In this document: piece by piece, positions 52,996 through 61,902 of the stretch
Layout of the letters: every line of letters begins with the position of its first letter
Numbering within the stretch: the stretch's first letter is position 1
NCBI RefSeq assembly: GCF_023195925.1
Contig: NZ_JALPRE010000006.1
Coordinates: 372,001-436,000 of the forward strand
DNA from: Aquimarina acroporae
GTDB lineage: Bacteria; Bacteroidota; Bacteroidia; Flavobacteriales; Flavobacteriaceae
Direction of reading: 5' to 3'
Length of the DNA stretch: 64,000 bases
Position numbers and translations under genes: made by a program
Notes under the pieces: generated by a model
What the model saw: the letters and a program-made list of their open reading frames with translations, nothing else
What the model was told of the DNA's origin: nothing
The model's database searches: none

Positions 52996-54108
52996 TTAGA
53001 ATTTGTAAATAGCTCCTAGTACAAAAGATGATAAACTTTTGGTAAGTTCTCCATCATTATCTGTAAAGAAGTCTTCAGAAGTAGAATCTAATCTAAGTTC
53101 TGGTTTAAGAGTTAAATCACCAATATCATAGCTTCCTGTTAATGTAGCAGCAATAACATTTCCATCACCTTCTGCATCTAAACCAACTACATCTGCAAGT
53201 CCACCGTTATATACTGAAAAATATTCACCTCTGAACCCTAAAGTAAAATTCTCAGAAGTTTTATACTGTGGATATAACGCTACACCATAGAATCCTGAAG
53301 CATCACCATCTTCTTGTGGTTCGGTAGATAGATATGTAGCATTAACACCAAGATAGAAATCTTCGGCTACATCCCAACCAGTGGTTAAATCTGCTTGAAA
53401 AGTAGGGCCTACTTCTCCAGGCTCACCTTCATTTCCGTATCTAAAGTTTAAGTAAGCGCTTCCGCTATCGGTGGCGTATCCTAATTGTGCTCCAACAATA
53501 TATGTGTCAAAAGGATTGTTTTCTGTGTAATCTGTAGGGTTCATTACAGCTAACATTGCAGACCATTTTTTGCTAAGAGCAAAATCTGCTTTAAGTCCAG
53601 TATGAGAAAAAGGACCATATGAGAACATATAAGATGTAGAGTAGTTAAAATTCCCAGTAGGAGAAATTACTTCATACCCAAGAAATGTGTTAAAGTTACC
53701 AAAGGTAAGAGTAACGCTTTCACTTACATTCCAATAGGCATATAATTGATTAACAATTTGTGCAGAACCATCAGAGTTAAAAACGGCATCTTCACCTCTT
53801 TGTCCAAAAACAAGATCGGCTACAAAACCTACTTTTTCTCCTTCATACCCCAAAATTACATTTGCCATACCTAATGCGAAACCACTTTGGTTAGCAAAAG
53901 ATGACGCTGGAGCTACAGAATTGTCATTTGGTGCTCCAAAGTTATATCTGTAATATCCATCTATAGACCCCGATAAACTTATTTTTGATAATACTTTTTC
54001 TACAGTCGATTCTGATTCTTCTTCTTGTGCGAAGGTGTTAAAACTTAAAAAGGCTAGCGAGACTAGCATGATTTTTTTGAAAAGATCTGTTACGGTTTTT
54101 GTTTTCAT
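52996..54108 (-). CDS. Outer-membrane beta-barrel porin (BBP2-type)
   Basis: This 370-residue protein has a signal peptide (to FNTFAQ-E), many alternating beta strands (GSIDGYYRYNFG, VNQLYAYWNV, SVTLTFGNFNTFLGYE) and a terminal phenylalanine (GAIYKF), all typical of an outer-membrane barrel. The sequence fits the putative beta-barrel porin-2 group. It probably forms a channel for small solutes. Upstream lies a 276-bp AT-rich gap and then the P-II gene, also leftward, which may hint at nitrogen-related control. Confidence 0.85.
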   Translation of the reverse strand: MKTKTVTDLFKKIMLVSLAFLSFNTFAQEEESESTVEKVLSKISLSGSIDGYYRYNFGAPNDNSVAPASSFANQSGFALGMANVILGYEGEKVGFVADLVFGQRGEDAVFNSDGSAQIVNQLYAYWNVSESVTLTFGNFNTFLGYEVISPTGNFNYSTSYMFSYGPFSHTGLKADFALSKKWSAMLAVMNPTDYTENNPFDTYIVGAQLGYATDSGSAYLNFRYGNEGEPGEVGPTFQADLTTGWDVAEDFYLGVNATYLSTEPQEDGDASGFYGVALYPQYKTSENFTLGFRGEYFSVYNGGLADVVGLDAEGDGNVIAATLTGSYDIGDLTLKPELRLDSTSEDFFTDNDGELTKSLSSFVLGAIYKF

Positions 54109-54224
54109 AATAACATTAATTATGGTAATTATTTGTTTTTAATTGGAGTTGTAAAACTATATTAAAAGAATTTTACCCCAATAAAAAAAAGGGGTTATAG
54201 AGTTATTTTTATGGTTTTTCTATT

Positions 54225-54251
54225 TTAAACCCTTAAAAAATTAGGGTTTAA
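54225..54251. repeat. Inverted repeat between the porin and P-II genes
   Basis: TTAAACCCT pairs with AGGGTTTAA (9 bp, perfect) with a 9-nt loop. It is about 117 nt upstream of the porin start and 134 nt after the P-II stop. It may be a terminator for P-II or a protein-binding site for the porin promoter. Confidence 0.55.
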
Positions 54252-54384
54252 TTTTTATTTGGATAAATTTTGAGAATATGAAAGTTCTTTTTTGAGAGTT
54301 TTTTGTTTTTTTTCTTAAAAAGAATGTAAAGTCTCAATTAAAAAGGCAAGAAATTAAAAATGTAACGAAAGGGGAAAGAGAGAG

Positions 54385-54723
54385 TTAGAGTAGTGCCTGG
54401 TCTCCTTTTTCACCTGTTCTAATTCTGTAGGATTCTTCAATCGTTGAAACGAAAATTTTTCCATCTCCAACCTCACCAGTTTTAGAATTTTCAATAATAG
54501 TATGAATAGTCTGCTCCTCTAGGTCGTCGATGACTACAATAGATAAATATCTTCTTTGTATATCTGAGGTATTATAGGTGATGCCACGATATACCTTTCC
54601 TTTTTTTTCATTTCCAACTCCAGTGACATCCCAATAAGTAAAGAAACTTATCCCAATATCATGTAATCCATCTTTTACTGCTTTGAACTTTGATTTTCTA
54701 ATAATCGCTTCAATTTTTTTCAT
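54385..54723 (-). CDS. P-II family nitrogen regulatory protein
   Basis: From the ATG at 54723 the product is 112 residues, the standard P-II length; an ATG 12 codons earlier overlaps crcB. It starts MKKIEAIIRKSKFKAVKDGL and has the T-loop end Y45-R-G-I-T-Y50 and the C-terminal signature TGEVGDGKIFV. P-II proteins bind ATP/ADP and 2-oxoglutarate and control ammonium transport and assimilation. In this window it lies beside crcB and a porin, not an amt gene; the partner is probably elsewhere. Confidence 0.93.
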   Translation of the reverse strand: MKKIEAIIRKSKFKAVKDGLHDIGISFFTYWDVTGVGNEKKGKVYRGITYNTSDIQRRYLSIVVIDDLEEQTIHTIIENSKTGEVGDGKIFVSTIEESYRIRTGEKGDQALL

Positions 54724-54748
54724 GACTTGGATTTTTAAGGTTTGGAAT

Positions 54749-55114
54749 TCATTTGGCAAGGAACACTCCTAAAAAAACAAAGAGAAAACCTATAAGTATA
54801 GAACCTAAGGTATATAGAAAAAACGGAATAAGATCTCCAGATTTCAGAAGTACATGATTCTCATAGGCGAAGGTCGAAAAAGTAGTAAACCCTCCGCAAA
54901 AACCGGTTGCCAATAGAAGAACAGTGTTTTGGGAAAGAGAGTTGTTTCTAAGAGCAAGCCCTAAAATAATCCCAATAAACAAACTACCTAGGACATTGGC
55001 GGTAAAAGTGCCATATGGTATACCATTAGAAGCATTATTGAGGTACTTACTGATAAGATATCTGGCAATACTCCCGGTACCACCACCAATAAATACTAAA
55101 AACAATTGCTTCAT
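54749..55114 (-). CDS. crcB: Fluoride ion channel CrcB/Fluc
   Basis: This 121-residue protein with four membrane helices has the Fluc signatures GGGTGSIARYLISKYLN, NVLGSLFIGIILG and TGFCGGFTTFSTFAYE. It forms a dual-topology dimer that exports fluoride passively. No fluoride riboswitch is visible upstream. P-II follows 25 bp downstream in the same direction and may be co-transcribed. Confidence 0.95.
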   Translation of the reverse strand: MKQLFLVFIGGGTGSIARYLISKYLNNASNGIPYGTFTANVLGSLFIGIILGLALRNNSLSQNTVLLLATGFCGGFTTFSTFAYENHVLLKSGDLIPFFLYTLGSILIGFLFVFLGVFLAK

Positions 55115-55134
55115 GAGATAGGATAATTTTTTTA

Positions 55135-55171
55135 AAGCTGCATTTTGAGAAAAACAGTCAAAATGCAGCTT
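55135..55171. repeat. Perfect 14-bp inverted repeat (terminator-like)
   Basis: AAGCTGCATTTTGA and TCAAAATGCAGCTT form a perfect 14-bp stem with a 9-nt loop between the SRPBCC and crcB genes. No T-run follows on either strand, so it is a terminator-like or mRNA-stabilising hairpin for the leftward SRPBCC transcript. Confidence 0.7.
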
Positions 55172-55184
55172 AAATATGTTGTAT

Positions 55185-56219
55185 TTATTTTACAGGAATA
55201 TAGATTTCGGTGATCCAATTGGCTGGATTTGGCTCAACCTCAGGGTCTGTTCGATATACTTCAAAAGCTGGAGATTGTTCATTGGCTTCTAAACCATTTT
55301 CTCCTATATATTTATATCCTGTTTCCCAAGCTTCTTTCAAGTGAATATAATCTCCCTTTAGGGTTGTTTTTACTGCCTTTTGTCTTGGTAAAAAATCACA
55401 CAAAATTGTACTTTCTTTGGGAGTTACCACTTTATCTCGTGTAGGAATAGCAGTTGAAAAAATTGCAGTTCCTTGTTCTTCGTTATATTCATTATATATT
55501 GTAAACGGCATTCCGGTTTGAGCCAGATTATTCTCTGTCATATAGGACTTAACAGCAGGTAACATCTGAGCCATTTTTTCAGGAATTACTGCTATTGAAG
55601 AAGCTGTAGCACTATACATATAAAAACCACCACCGTGTTCTGTAATACCATCAACATTTACAGCGTATACTTTCATCTTTTCTTCGGTAAATGCATCAAG
55701 TTTTTCGAGTCCTCTTTGATACATGGGACGTAACATTTGAGATAAAGTGCTATCCTGAGTAGCCCAAAATGCCTTTTCCATGAAAGATTGTTCTCCTTTC
55801 ATTCCCCAGGTAACTTTAGTTTTTCTACCTTCTAGTTTTTCAAATTTCCAATATACATCGCTTTTACTTTCTCCCATTGGAGTGATAAAGGTTATTTCTT
55901 GATCTATGCTTGTAAAAGGAAATGTTTTAACTGTTTTCATTTTACCATCTCCCTGTGTTTCACTTTTCCAACTATAAGAAGCTCCAACTCCGCTGGTGTT
56001 TTCTGGATATTCCATAATTAGATCATCAGATTCATCCATCCATGGCCCCCATTTTTCCCAAGTTTTATATTCATTAATTGTATCGAATAGTAATTCGTCT
56101 GGAGCATCGATTACACGGCTTTCTTCTACCTGATATTTACCGTCGATGAGGGCAACATAAACAGCTCCTCCAAGAATCACTAGTAATAATAGAAAAAATA
56201 AATATTTGATTATTTTCAT
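55185..56219 (-). CDS. SRPBCC domain plus GyrI-like domain protein, membrane anchored
   Basis: This 344-residue protein has one N-terminal hydrophobic helix (YLFFLLLLVILGGAVYVAL, 6-24), likely an anchor. An SRPBCC (START-like) ligand-binding domain follows (VEESRVIDAPDELLFDTINE to about 160). The C-terminal ~150 residues match the GyrI-like effector-binding fold. The SRPBCC/GyrI pairing is common in Bacteroidetes. It probably binds small hydrophobic or cationic ligands on the outer side of the inner membrane. It has no clear operon partner. Confidence 0.85.
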   Translation of the reverse strand: MKIIKYLFFLLLLVILGGAVYVALIDGKYQVEESRVIDAPDELLFDTINEYKTWEKWGPWMDESDDLIMEYPENTSGVGASYSWKSETQGDGKMKTVKTFPFTSIDQEITFITPMGESKSDVYWKFEKLEGRKTKVTWGMKGEQSFMEKAFWATQDSTLSQMLRPMYQRGLEKLDAFTEEKMKVYAVNVDGITEHGGGFYMYSATASSIAVIPEKMAQMLPAVKSYMTENNLAQTGMPFTIYNEYNEEQGTAIFSTAIPTRDKVVTPKESTILCDFLPRQKAVKTTLKGDYIHLKEAWETGYKYIGENGLEANEQSPAFEVYRTDPEVEPNPANWITEIYIPVK

Positions 56220-56401
56220 TGTAGTTAGTTTAGATTGTTTGATTAGCTAATATAACTAATTTTTGCATCCTATTATTTTGTTACATTTGTCTCAACAATT
56301 AAACTAACGGTTTTTGAATATTGTTGTATTGAGGTGATAACTACTTTTAAAACTAAAATACAATGCGTTTCAAGACAATAACTAAAACAAAATAATTACT
56401 G

Positions 56402-58447
56402 ATGAAACTCAATAGAATACTCTTTTTAGTGACTATGGTTGTATTTGCAGTTGCTTGTAAAAATGAACCTAAGACACAAGAACAAGTTGAAGAACAAGCA
56501 GAAACAGCGGTAGAAGAGAAGTTTGACTATGTAGTAGAGCAATTTGCTGATCTAAGAATATTAAGATACCAAATACCTGGTTGGGATGATCTTACTCTTA
56601 AAGAACAAAAACTAGTATATTATCTTACTCAGGCAGGATTAAGTGGTAGAGATATCATGTGGGATCAAAACTATAGATATAATCTAACGATTAGAAAAGC
56701 ACTTGAGAAAATTTACGCTTCATATGAAGGAGAAAAGAATAGTGACGATTGGAAAGCTTTTGAAACATACTTAAAAAGGGTTTGGTTTTCTAATGGAATT
56801 CACCATCATTATAGCAATGATAAAATTAAACCTGAATTCAGTCAGGACTATTTCAGCTCATTATTGGCTGCAACTGGTACAGAAATTCCAAAGGAAGTAT
56901 ATGAGGTTATTTTCAACGAAGAAGATGTTAAGAAAGTAAATCAGTCAAAAGGAATAGATAACGTAGCCATGTCAGCAGTTAATTTTTATGGACCTGGAGT
57001 AACCAATGCAGATGTTGAATCCTTTTATGGAAAAATGAAATCTCCAGATCCTGACAAACCACTGTCGTATGGTTTAAATTCTCAATTGGTGAAAGAAAAT
57101 GGGGTACTTAAGGAAAGAGTGTATAAGTCTGGAGGATTATATGGTCAGGCAATCGATGAAATCATAAAATGGCTAGAAAAAGCTAAGGGTGTTGCTGAGA
57201 ATAAGGCACAAGGAGATGCATTGGGGTTATTGATAGATTACTATAAGACAGGTGATTTGCAAACTTGGGATGACTATAATGTAGCTTGGACAGCAGCTAC
57301 GGAAGGTAATATTGATTATATCAATAGTTTTATTGAAGTGTATAATGATCCACTTGGATACAGAGGTTCATACGAAACCATTGTTGAAATCAAAGATTTT
57401 GATATGTCTGAAAAAATGGCGGTGTTATCTGAAAATGCACAATGGTTCGAAGATAATTCTCCTTTGATGGAAGAGCACAAGAAAAAAAATGTAGTAGGGG
57501 TAACCTATAAAGTGGTTGCAGTTGCAGGAGAAGCAGGAGATGCCTCACCAAGTACTCCTATTGGAGTGAATCTTCCAAATGCCAACTGGATTAGAGCCGC
57601 AGTAGGATCAAAGTCGGTCTCTTTAGGAAATATTATTGGAGCATATAATAATGCCGGTGGATCAGGTCGATTAAAAGAATTTGTTCATGATGATGAAGAG
57701 TTTGAACTAGAAGAAAAATACGGACAACTTGGAGATAAACTTCATACGGCTCTTCATGAAGTTATTGGGCATGCTTCTGGGCAATTAAATCCTGGAGTAG
57801 GAGAGACCAAGGAAACGCTTAAGAATTATGCTTCTACCATGGAAGAAGGACGTGCAGATTTAGTAGGGTTGTATTATTTGATGGATCCAAAATTACAGGA
57901 ATTAGGATTGGTTGAAGATTGGGAAAAAGTTGGTAAAGCTGCTTATGATGGATATATCAGAAATGGATTAATGACACAGTTAATTCGTTTGAATCTTGGA
58001 GATGATGTAGAAGAAGCACATATGAGAAATAGACAATGGGTGAGTGCTTGGGCTTTTGAACAAGGTGCCAAAGATAATGTCATCGAAAAAGTAACAAAAG
58101 ATGGTAAAACCTATTATAATATTAATGATTATCAAAAGTTAAGAGAGATTTTTGGTGAATTACTTAGAGAAACCCAAAGAATTAAATCTGAGGGAGATTA
58201 TAAAGCAGCAGAAGCTTTGGTAGAAGGATATGGAGTTAAAGTAGATCAGGCGTTGCATGCAGAAATTTTAAAACGTAACGAACAGTTTACTGCAGCTCCT
58301 TATAGCGGTTTTGTGAATCCTGTGCTAGTTCCGGAAATGGATGAAAATGGAGAAATTACTAAAATCGAAGTAACACAACCTAAAGATTTTGCAACGCAAA
58401 TGATAGAGTATAGTAAAAGTTTTAACTTTTTGCCAGAGGTGAATTAA
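56402..58447 (+). CDS. Dipeptidyl peptidase III-like (M49) lipoprotein
   Basis: This 681-residue zinc peptidase has a type II signal sequence (lipobox VAVAC, C19), then the M49 motifs H452-E-V-I-G-H457 and E481-E-G-R-A-D. The first His, the Glu and the second His of HEXXGH coordinate and activate zinc, and the Glu of the second motif is a further ligand. DPP III removes dipeptides from short peptides. Bacteroidetes members are often exported. It has its own strong terminator and no clear partner genes. Confidence 0.93.
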   Translation: MKLNRILFLVTMVVFAVACKNEPKTQEQVEEQAETAVEEKFDYVVEQFADLRILRYQIPGWDDLTLKEQKLVYYLTQAGLSGRDIMWDQNYRYNLTIRKALEKIYASYEGEKNSDDWKAFETYLKRVWFSNGIHHHYSNDKIKPEFSQDYFSSLLAATGTEIPKEVYEVIFNEEDVKKVNQSKGIDNVAMSAVNFYGPGVTNADVESFYGKMKSPDPDKPLSYGLNSQLVKENGVLKERVYKSGGLYGQAIDEIIKWLEKAKGVAENKAQGDALGLLIDYYKTGDLQTWDDYNVAWTAATEGNIDYINSFIEVYNDPLGYRGSYETIVEIKDFDMSEKMAVLSENAQWFEDNSPLMEEHKKKNVVGVTYKVVAVAGEAGDASPSTPIGVNLPNANWIRAAVGSKSVSLGNIIGAYNNAGGSGRLKEFVHDDEEFELEEKYGQLGDKLHTALHEVIGHASGQLNPGVGETKETLKNYASTMEEGRADLVGLYYLMDPKLQELGLVEDWEKVGKAAYDGYIRNGLMTQLIRLNLGDDVEEAHMRNRQWVSAWAFEQGAKDNVIEKVTKDGKTYYNINDYQKLREIFGELLRETQRIKSEGDYKAAEALVEGYGVKVDQALHAEILKRNEQFTAAPYSGFVNPVLVPEMDENGEITKIEVTQPKDFATQMIEYSKSFNFLPEVN

Positions 58448-58466
58448 TAAAAAAACACTCGATTAT

Positions 58467-58503
58467 AAAAAGAGCTCTTTCTCCAGAAAGGGCTCTTTTT
58501 ATT
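58467..58503 (+). terminator. Terminator of the DPP III gene
   Basis: AAAAAGAGC(T)CTTTC pairs with GAAAG(G)GCTCTTTTT, one mismatch, followed by T-rich sequence. It ends within 5 nt of the stop of the convergent leftward gene and may serve both. Confidence 0.88.
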
Positions 58504-58507
58504 TATT

Positions 58508-59299
58508 TTATATTTCAAGGTCTTCTAATTCATGATCAAAGTCTGGCTGACCGAAATAGAATTCATCTTTTTGTTTACTCATATAATCCTGAGTAATCAA
58601 TTTCATGCTGTCAATTCCTCTAGCTTTAAAAACGGGTGAGCCTAAAAGTCTTCTACGTACCTTGCTTACTTTGAATAATGGAGTGAGTCCCGATTGTGCG
58701 ATAATTGTTGTAGATAAATCTTTGGAAAAGGCATTTGCAAATTGTAAATCAGTATCAGTTATACTTAATGAATTGATTTGTATATCGGCCGATGCTTTTA
58801 GGTCAATTTGCCCTTCTTTAGAGCTAGATATGATAATGCTACAACTTTCAGCATGAACTAGCTCTGTGATAACACACCAATTATGATTCCATAAACCTGT
58901 TTCGTTTAATTTTAAAATTTCCTTACCAAGTTTAATCTGGTCTTTAATAGCAGGTGTAGTAGTGTTTTTTGCTTTAAAAAGAATTGCATTTTCTTTTGAG
59001 AACTTTACCGAAATTCCTGCATCAGCTTGAGCTAGAAAACTTCCCGGTGGAGTTGGAGATCCTGATAATTTGGCTGAAATTGAAACTGCATTTTTAGAAG
59101 TATGATCTAGATCTGTTGGAGTATTGTCATGCTCTATATCAAAGGAAATACCATGATCTGAAATATTTCCTATTTTTATAAACTCTTTCCCTCTCAAGAT
59201 ACCAATATCTCCCAGTTCCATTGGTGTACCCGGTAACCATGTAGCCAGGTATCTAAACTGCTGATACATTTTACCGGTATAAATTTTTCGTGTTTTCAT
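58508..59299 (-). CDS. Uncharacterised 263-aa protein, beta-rich with acidic tail (possible effector)
   Basis: This is a 263-residue soluble protein of no named family that I know. It starts with a conserved-looking segment ATWLPGTPMELGDIG (19-33), has many beta strands, and a central WCVITELVHAESCSIIISSS (141-160). The C-terminal ~45 residues are charged and acidic (QPDFDHELEDLEI at the end). The strand-rich body with a V-I-T-E-L-V segment faintly recalls gasdermin pore-forming domains, but that is a weak impression. It has its own promoter box and a palindrome shared with the protease operon upstream, so it is probably controlled by the response regulator at 59405. Confidence 0.65.
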   Translation of the reverse strand: MKTRKIYTGKMYQQFRYLATWLPGTPMELGDIGILRGKEFIKIGNISDHGISFDIEHDNTPTDLDHTSKNAVSISAKLSGSPTPPGSFLAQADAGISVKFSKENAILFKAKNTTTPAIKDQIKLGKEILKLNETGLWNHNWCVITELVHAESCSIIISSSKEGQIDLKASADIQINSLSITDTDLQFANAFSKDLSTTIIAQSGLTPLFKVSKVRRRLLGSPVFKARGIDSMKLITQDYMSKQKDEFYFGQPDFDHELEDLEI

Positions 59300-59326
59300 T
59301 GTATGTGATTTTGATTAATAGTCACT

Positions 59327-59334
59327 CAAAACTA
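59327..59334 (-). promoter_or_regulatory. -7 promoter box of the 263-aa protein gene
   Basis: On the minus strand the bases read TAGTTTTG, an exact TAnnTTTG match, 28 nt before the ATG. The palindrome TACCC-N6-GGGTA lies 25 nt upstream, near the -33 region. Confidence 0.6.
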
Positions 59335-59346
59335 CCATGTTATCAA

Positions 59347-59376
59347 CCACAAAAAAATACCCATTGTAGGGTATTT
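59347..59376 (-). terminator. Terminator of the response regulator operon
   Basis: AAATACCC pairs with GGGTATTT (8 bp, 6-nt loop) and on the minus strand runs into a T-rich stretch. It is 29 nt after the response regulator stop. The same bases contain the putative operator at 59358-59373. Confidence 0.75.
59358..59373. promoter_or_regulatory. Putative response regulator operator, copy 1
   Basis: TACCC-N6-GGGTA, read as TACCCTA-CA-ATGGGTA on the minus strand, has the 7-2-7 inverted layout of NarL-type sites. It lies 59 bp before the start of the 263-aa gene. A second copy with the same layout is at 63689. Confidence 0.55.
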
Positions 59377-59404
59377 GTATAATTTCGGAAAGAAGCGGAA
59401 AAAT

Positions 59405-60031
59405 CTAAAAATCATACTTTTTCTCTATGGCATATCGCAATAATTCACCTTTGCCATGAAGTCCTAGTTTTCGTATAATATTTTTACGATGAGTTTCTAT
59501 AGTAGACACCGAATTAAATCGAATAGCAGCAATTTCAGAAGAGGTTTTTCCTTGTCCTATCAACTTGAGAATTTCCCGCTCACTTTTGGATAAAACTTGT
59601 TTTTTGGCTTCCTGTTTTGTGTCTTTCGAAAAAAGGGAAGGGTCTAAGGCGGCATCGAAGTAAGTTTCTCCTTTAACTACCTTTTGAATGGCAGCTAGCA
59701 CTTCTTCCAGAGGGGAGTTTTTAAGTATATATCCAGATGCACCTGCCGCTACCATTTGGGTTACAGCATCTTCCTGGTCGAACATAGAAAATGCAATAAC
59801 CTTGATATGCGGAAACTCTTTTTTAATAATGTTTGTCGCAGCAATACCATCAATTTTTGGCATGCGTATATCCATGAGAACCACTTTTGGTTGTTTTCTT
59901 CTCACAATAGATAAAAGTTCTTCCCCGTCATTAGCCATACCAACAATGCTTATTTCTTCTTCGTATTTAAGAAGTAGATTAACGCCATCAATAAGTGATT
60001 GGTGGTCTTCTGCTATGGCTATTGTAATCAT
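59405..60031 (-). CDS. NarL/FixJ-type response regulator
   Basis: This 208-residue protein has an N-terminal receiver with acidic pocket EDH and phosphoacceptor D54 (VVLMDIRMPKIDG), a conserved K in ILKNSPLEE, and a C-terminal LuxR-type HTH (LSKSEREILKLIGQGKTSSE, FNSVSTIETHRKNIIRKLGL). It is coupled to the upstream sensor kinase by a 4-bp ATGA overlap, so it is its partner. NarL-type dimers bind inverted heptamers, and the TACCC-N6-GGGTA palindromes at 59358 and 63689 would suit it. Confidence 0.95.
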   Translation of the reverse strand: MITIAIAEDHQSLIDGVNLLLKYEEEISIVGMANDGEELLSIVRRKQPKVVLMDIRMPKIDGIAATNIIKKEFPHIKVIAFSMFDQEDAVTQMVAAGASGYILKNSPLEEVLAAIQKVVKGETYFDAALDPSLFSKDTKQEAKKQVLSKSEREILKLIGQGKTSSEIAAIRFNSVSTIETHRKNIIRKLGLHGKGELLRYAIEKKYDF

Positions 60032-61902
60032 ATGGGGATGTTTATAATAATATTAGTTCCTTTTTCTAGGGTGGAGTCGATTTCAAAAGTGCCTTCAAGA
60101 TGCTCTATACGTTTTTCAATATTTTTCAGCCCCATCCCTTCTTTTTCTGGGAGTATTTTGGCGTCAAACCCTTTTCCATTATCCTCGACAATAATGTTTA
60201 ATAGAGAGTCATGATTGGTAAGAGAGATATGTATTTCGTTTGCATTAGCATGCTTAATAATATTCGTAATTAATTCTTGTATCACTCTAAAGATAGAAAT
60301 TTCAAGCGTATTGTCTAGTCGTTCATTGAGACCATAATCTTGAACTTCAACCAGCATTTCATTGCCATTAGATACCTTTTTTGCTAAATTTTTAATGGCC
60401 AATAATAGACCTTGATTTGCCATAACACCGCTATTTTTTTCATGTGCCATGGTGCGCACTTTTTGATAGGCCTCGTCTAGTAAGGTATTGGTTTTGTGAT
60501 ATATTTCTTCAAGATTTTCTGCCTTTGGATTGTTCTGGTTTTTCTGGAGATGCTGAAAATGTAGTTTTACAGTTGCAAGAGTGCTCCCAAGGTTATCGTG
60601 AAGATCATTGGCTAGTCGTTGCCGTTCTTTTTCTTGTCCCAAAATCATGGCATCGATAGCAGCTAGTTCTTGTTCTTTTAGCAGCTTTTCTGTTTTTTGT
60701 ACCTCAAGTTCTTTTTCTTGTTCGGCGATACGTTGTTTTTTTCTTGTGTTTTTATAAATTAAAAAACTAAAACCGCTTCCTATTATTAGCAGTGAAATGG
60801 ACCCAATCCATAAGTAACGCTGTTGCTGCTTCTTTTTTTCTATTTCAGTTTGGAGAATAAGATTTAGTTTTTCTTTTTCTAGAGTTTTTAATTCTGATAT
60901 TTTAAAAAGGCTTGTTCGTTGTTTAAGATTTAGTTCGTGCTCTAAGTATTTAGACTTATAGAAATAACTACTATCTTGAACCTTTAAGTTTTCAAAAACT
61001 TTCCATTTTCTATACCAGTAGTATTTTTTAAGTAGATCAAAAATGTATCCGTCATTACTGAATTTTATTTTTTGTAGTTGGTTCAAAGCTTTTTCCGCCG
61101 TATTCGTTTCAGTATTATAGCCTGCATGATTTATAGAAGCAGCAATAAACCTTTCTTTGTCTAAGAAATGGTTCGAATTTTCTAAAATTAATTTAGCATT
61201 ATTAATGAATATAATTGCACTATCTTTTTTTTTGAGATAATGAAAATAATAAGTGGCATTCGAAATGTATAGTTTCCCAAGAAGAGGTTTAAAGCCTAGT
61301 TCATTGATAATTCTTCTTGTTTTATGTAATAATTTTTGATCTAACAGTTCAATTTTTACATTATATCGTTGTTTTAGTCTAAAAAGATAATAATGATAGT
61401 GTGCTTGCTCATATTTATCAGTTAAATTTTGCTTATAAGTTTTAAGTAGGGAGATATGAGATTTTTCTTCAATCCCCGCCGATTGATTGTTATAGATTTC
61501 TAAAAGGGCACGTAATGATTCACAGATCAAAAAAGGTTTGTTGATTTCTAATGATTTTTTTAACGCTAAATTCAATTTTTTAAATGCCTCAGTTTCGTTA
61601 CCATCATGGTAAAAAAGATGTAAACCATTCTTAAGATTATTTATTATATAGAAAAGATCAGTGTTTTGGTTTTTAATGCTGTTTGGGCGTTCTTCACAGC
61701 CATATTGTCTAACATGAATATAATCAATTAATAAGTTTTTTAGGTTTTTATCTATTTTAGAGTTTTTAGTAATTGATCGAGCATTCCGAAAGTTATTAAA
61801 TTTTAATTCATTCATAATTTGATGCATACTCCCAATGTTTGAATAAGCTAACATTGGGAGCATAACATTTATAAGAATAAGTGTTAAAAAAGACTTTATC
61901 AT
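60028..61902 (-). CDS. Sensor histidine kinase (HisKA_3 type) with exported sensor domain
   Basis: This 624-residue kinase has a signal peptide (residues 1-20), an exported helical, TPR-like sensor region (25-340), one membrane helix (364-384, YLWIGSISLLIIGSGFSFL), a coiled coil, the HisKA_3 phosphoacceptor H435 (RQRLANDLHDNLG) and an HATPase domain (LITNIIKHANANEI, DNGKGFD, GMGLKNIEKR). It phosphorylates the response regulator overlapping its 3' end. Its start overlaps the stop of the 219-aa gene by ATGA. The sensed signal is unknown. Confidence 0.93.
   Translation of the reverse strand: MIKSFLTLILINVMLPMLAYSNIGSMHQIMNELKFNNFRNARSITKNSKIDKNLKNLLIDYIHVRQYGCEERPNSIKNQNTDLFYIINNLKNGLHLFYHDGNETEAFKKLNLALKKSLEINKPFLICESLRALLEIYNNQSAGIEEKSHISLLKTYKQNLTDKYEQAHYHYYLFRLKQRYNVKIELLDQKLLHKTRRIINELGFKPLLGKLYISNATYYFHYLKKKDSAIIFINNAKLILENSNHFLDKERFIAASINHAGYNTETNTAEKALNQLQKIKFSNDGYIFDLLKKYYWYRKWKVFENLKVQDSSYFYKSKYLEHELNLKQRTSLFKISELKTLEKEKLNLILQTEIEKKKQQQRYLWIGSISLLIIGSGFSFLIYKNTRKKQRIAEQEKELEVQKTEKLLKEQELAAIDAMILGQEKERQRLANDLHDNLGSTLATVKLHFQHLQKNQNNPKAENLEEIYHKTNTLLDEAYQKVRTMAHEKNSGVMANQGLLLAIKNLAKKVSNGNEMLVEVQDYGLNERLDNTLEISIFRVIQELITNIIKHANANEIHISLTNHDSLLNIIVEDNGKGFDAKILPEKEGMGLKNIEKRIEHLEGTFEIDSTLEKGTNIIINIPI

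Noticed and set aside
55115..55184. Fluoride riboswitch upstream of crcB
   Set aside because: No part of the fluoride aptamer consensus is visible; only a perfect 14-bp hairpin belonging to the upstream transcript is there.
58508..59299. Firm assignment of the 263-aa protein as a bacterial gasdermin
   Set aside because: Known bacterial gasdermins start with a different N-terminal pattern and lipidated cysteine that I do not see here; the resemblance is only in strand pattern, so no family is claimed.
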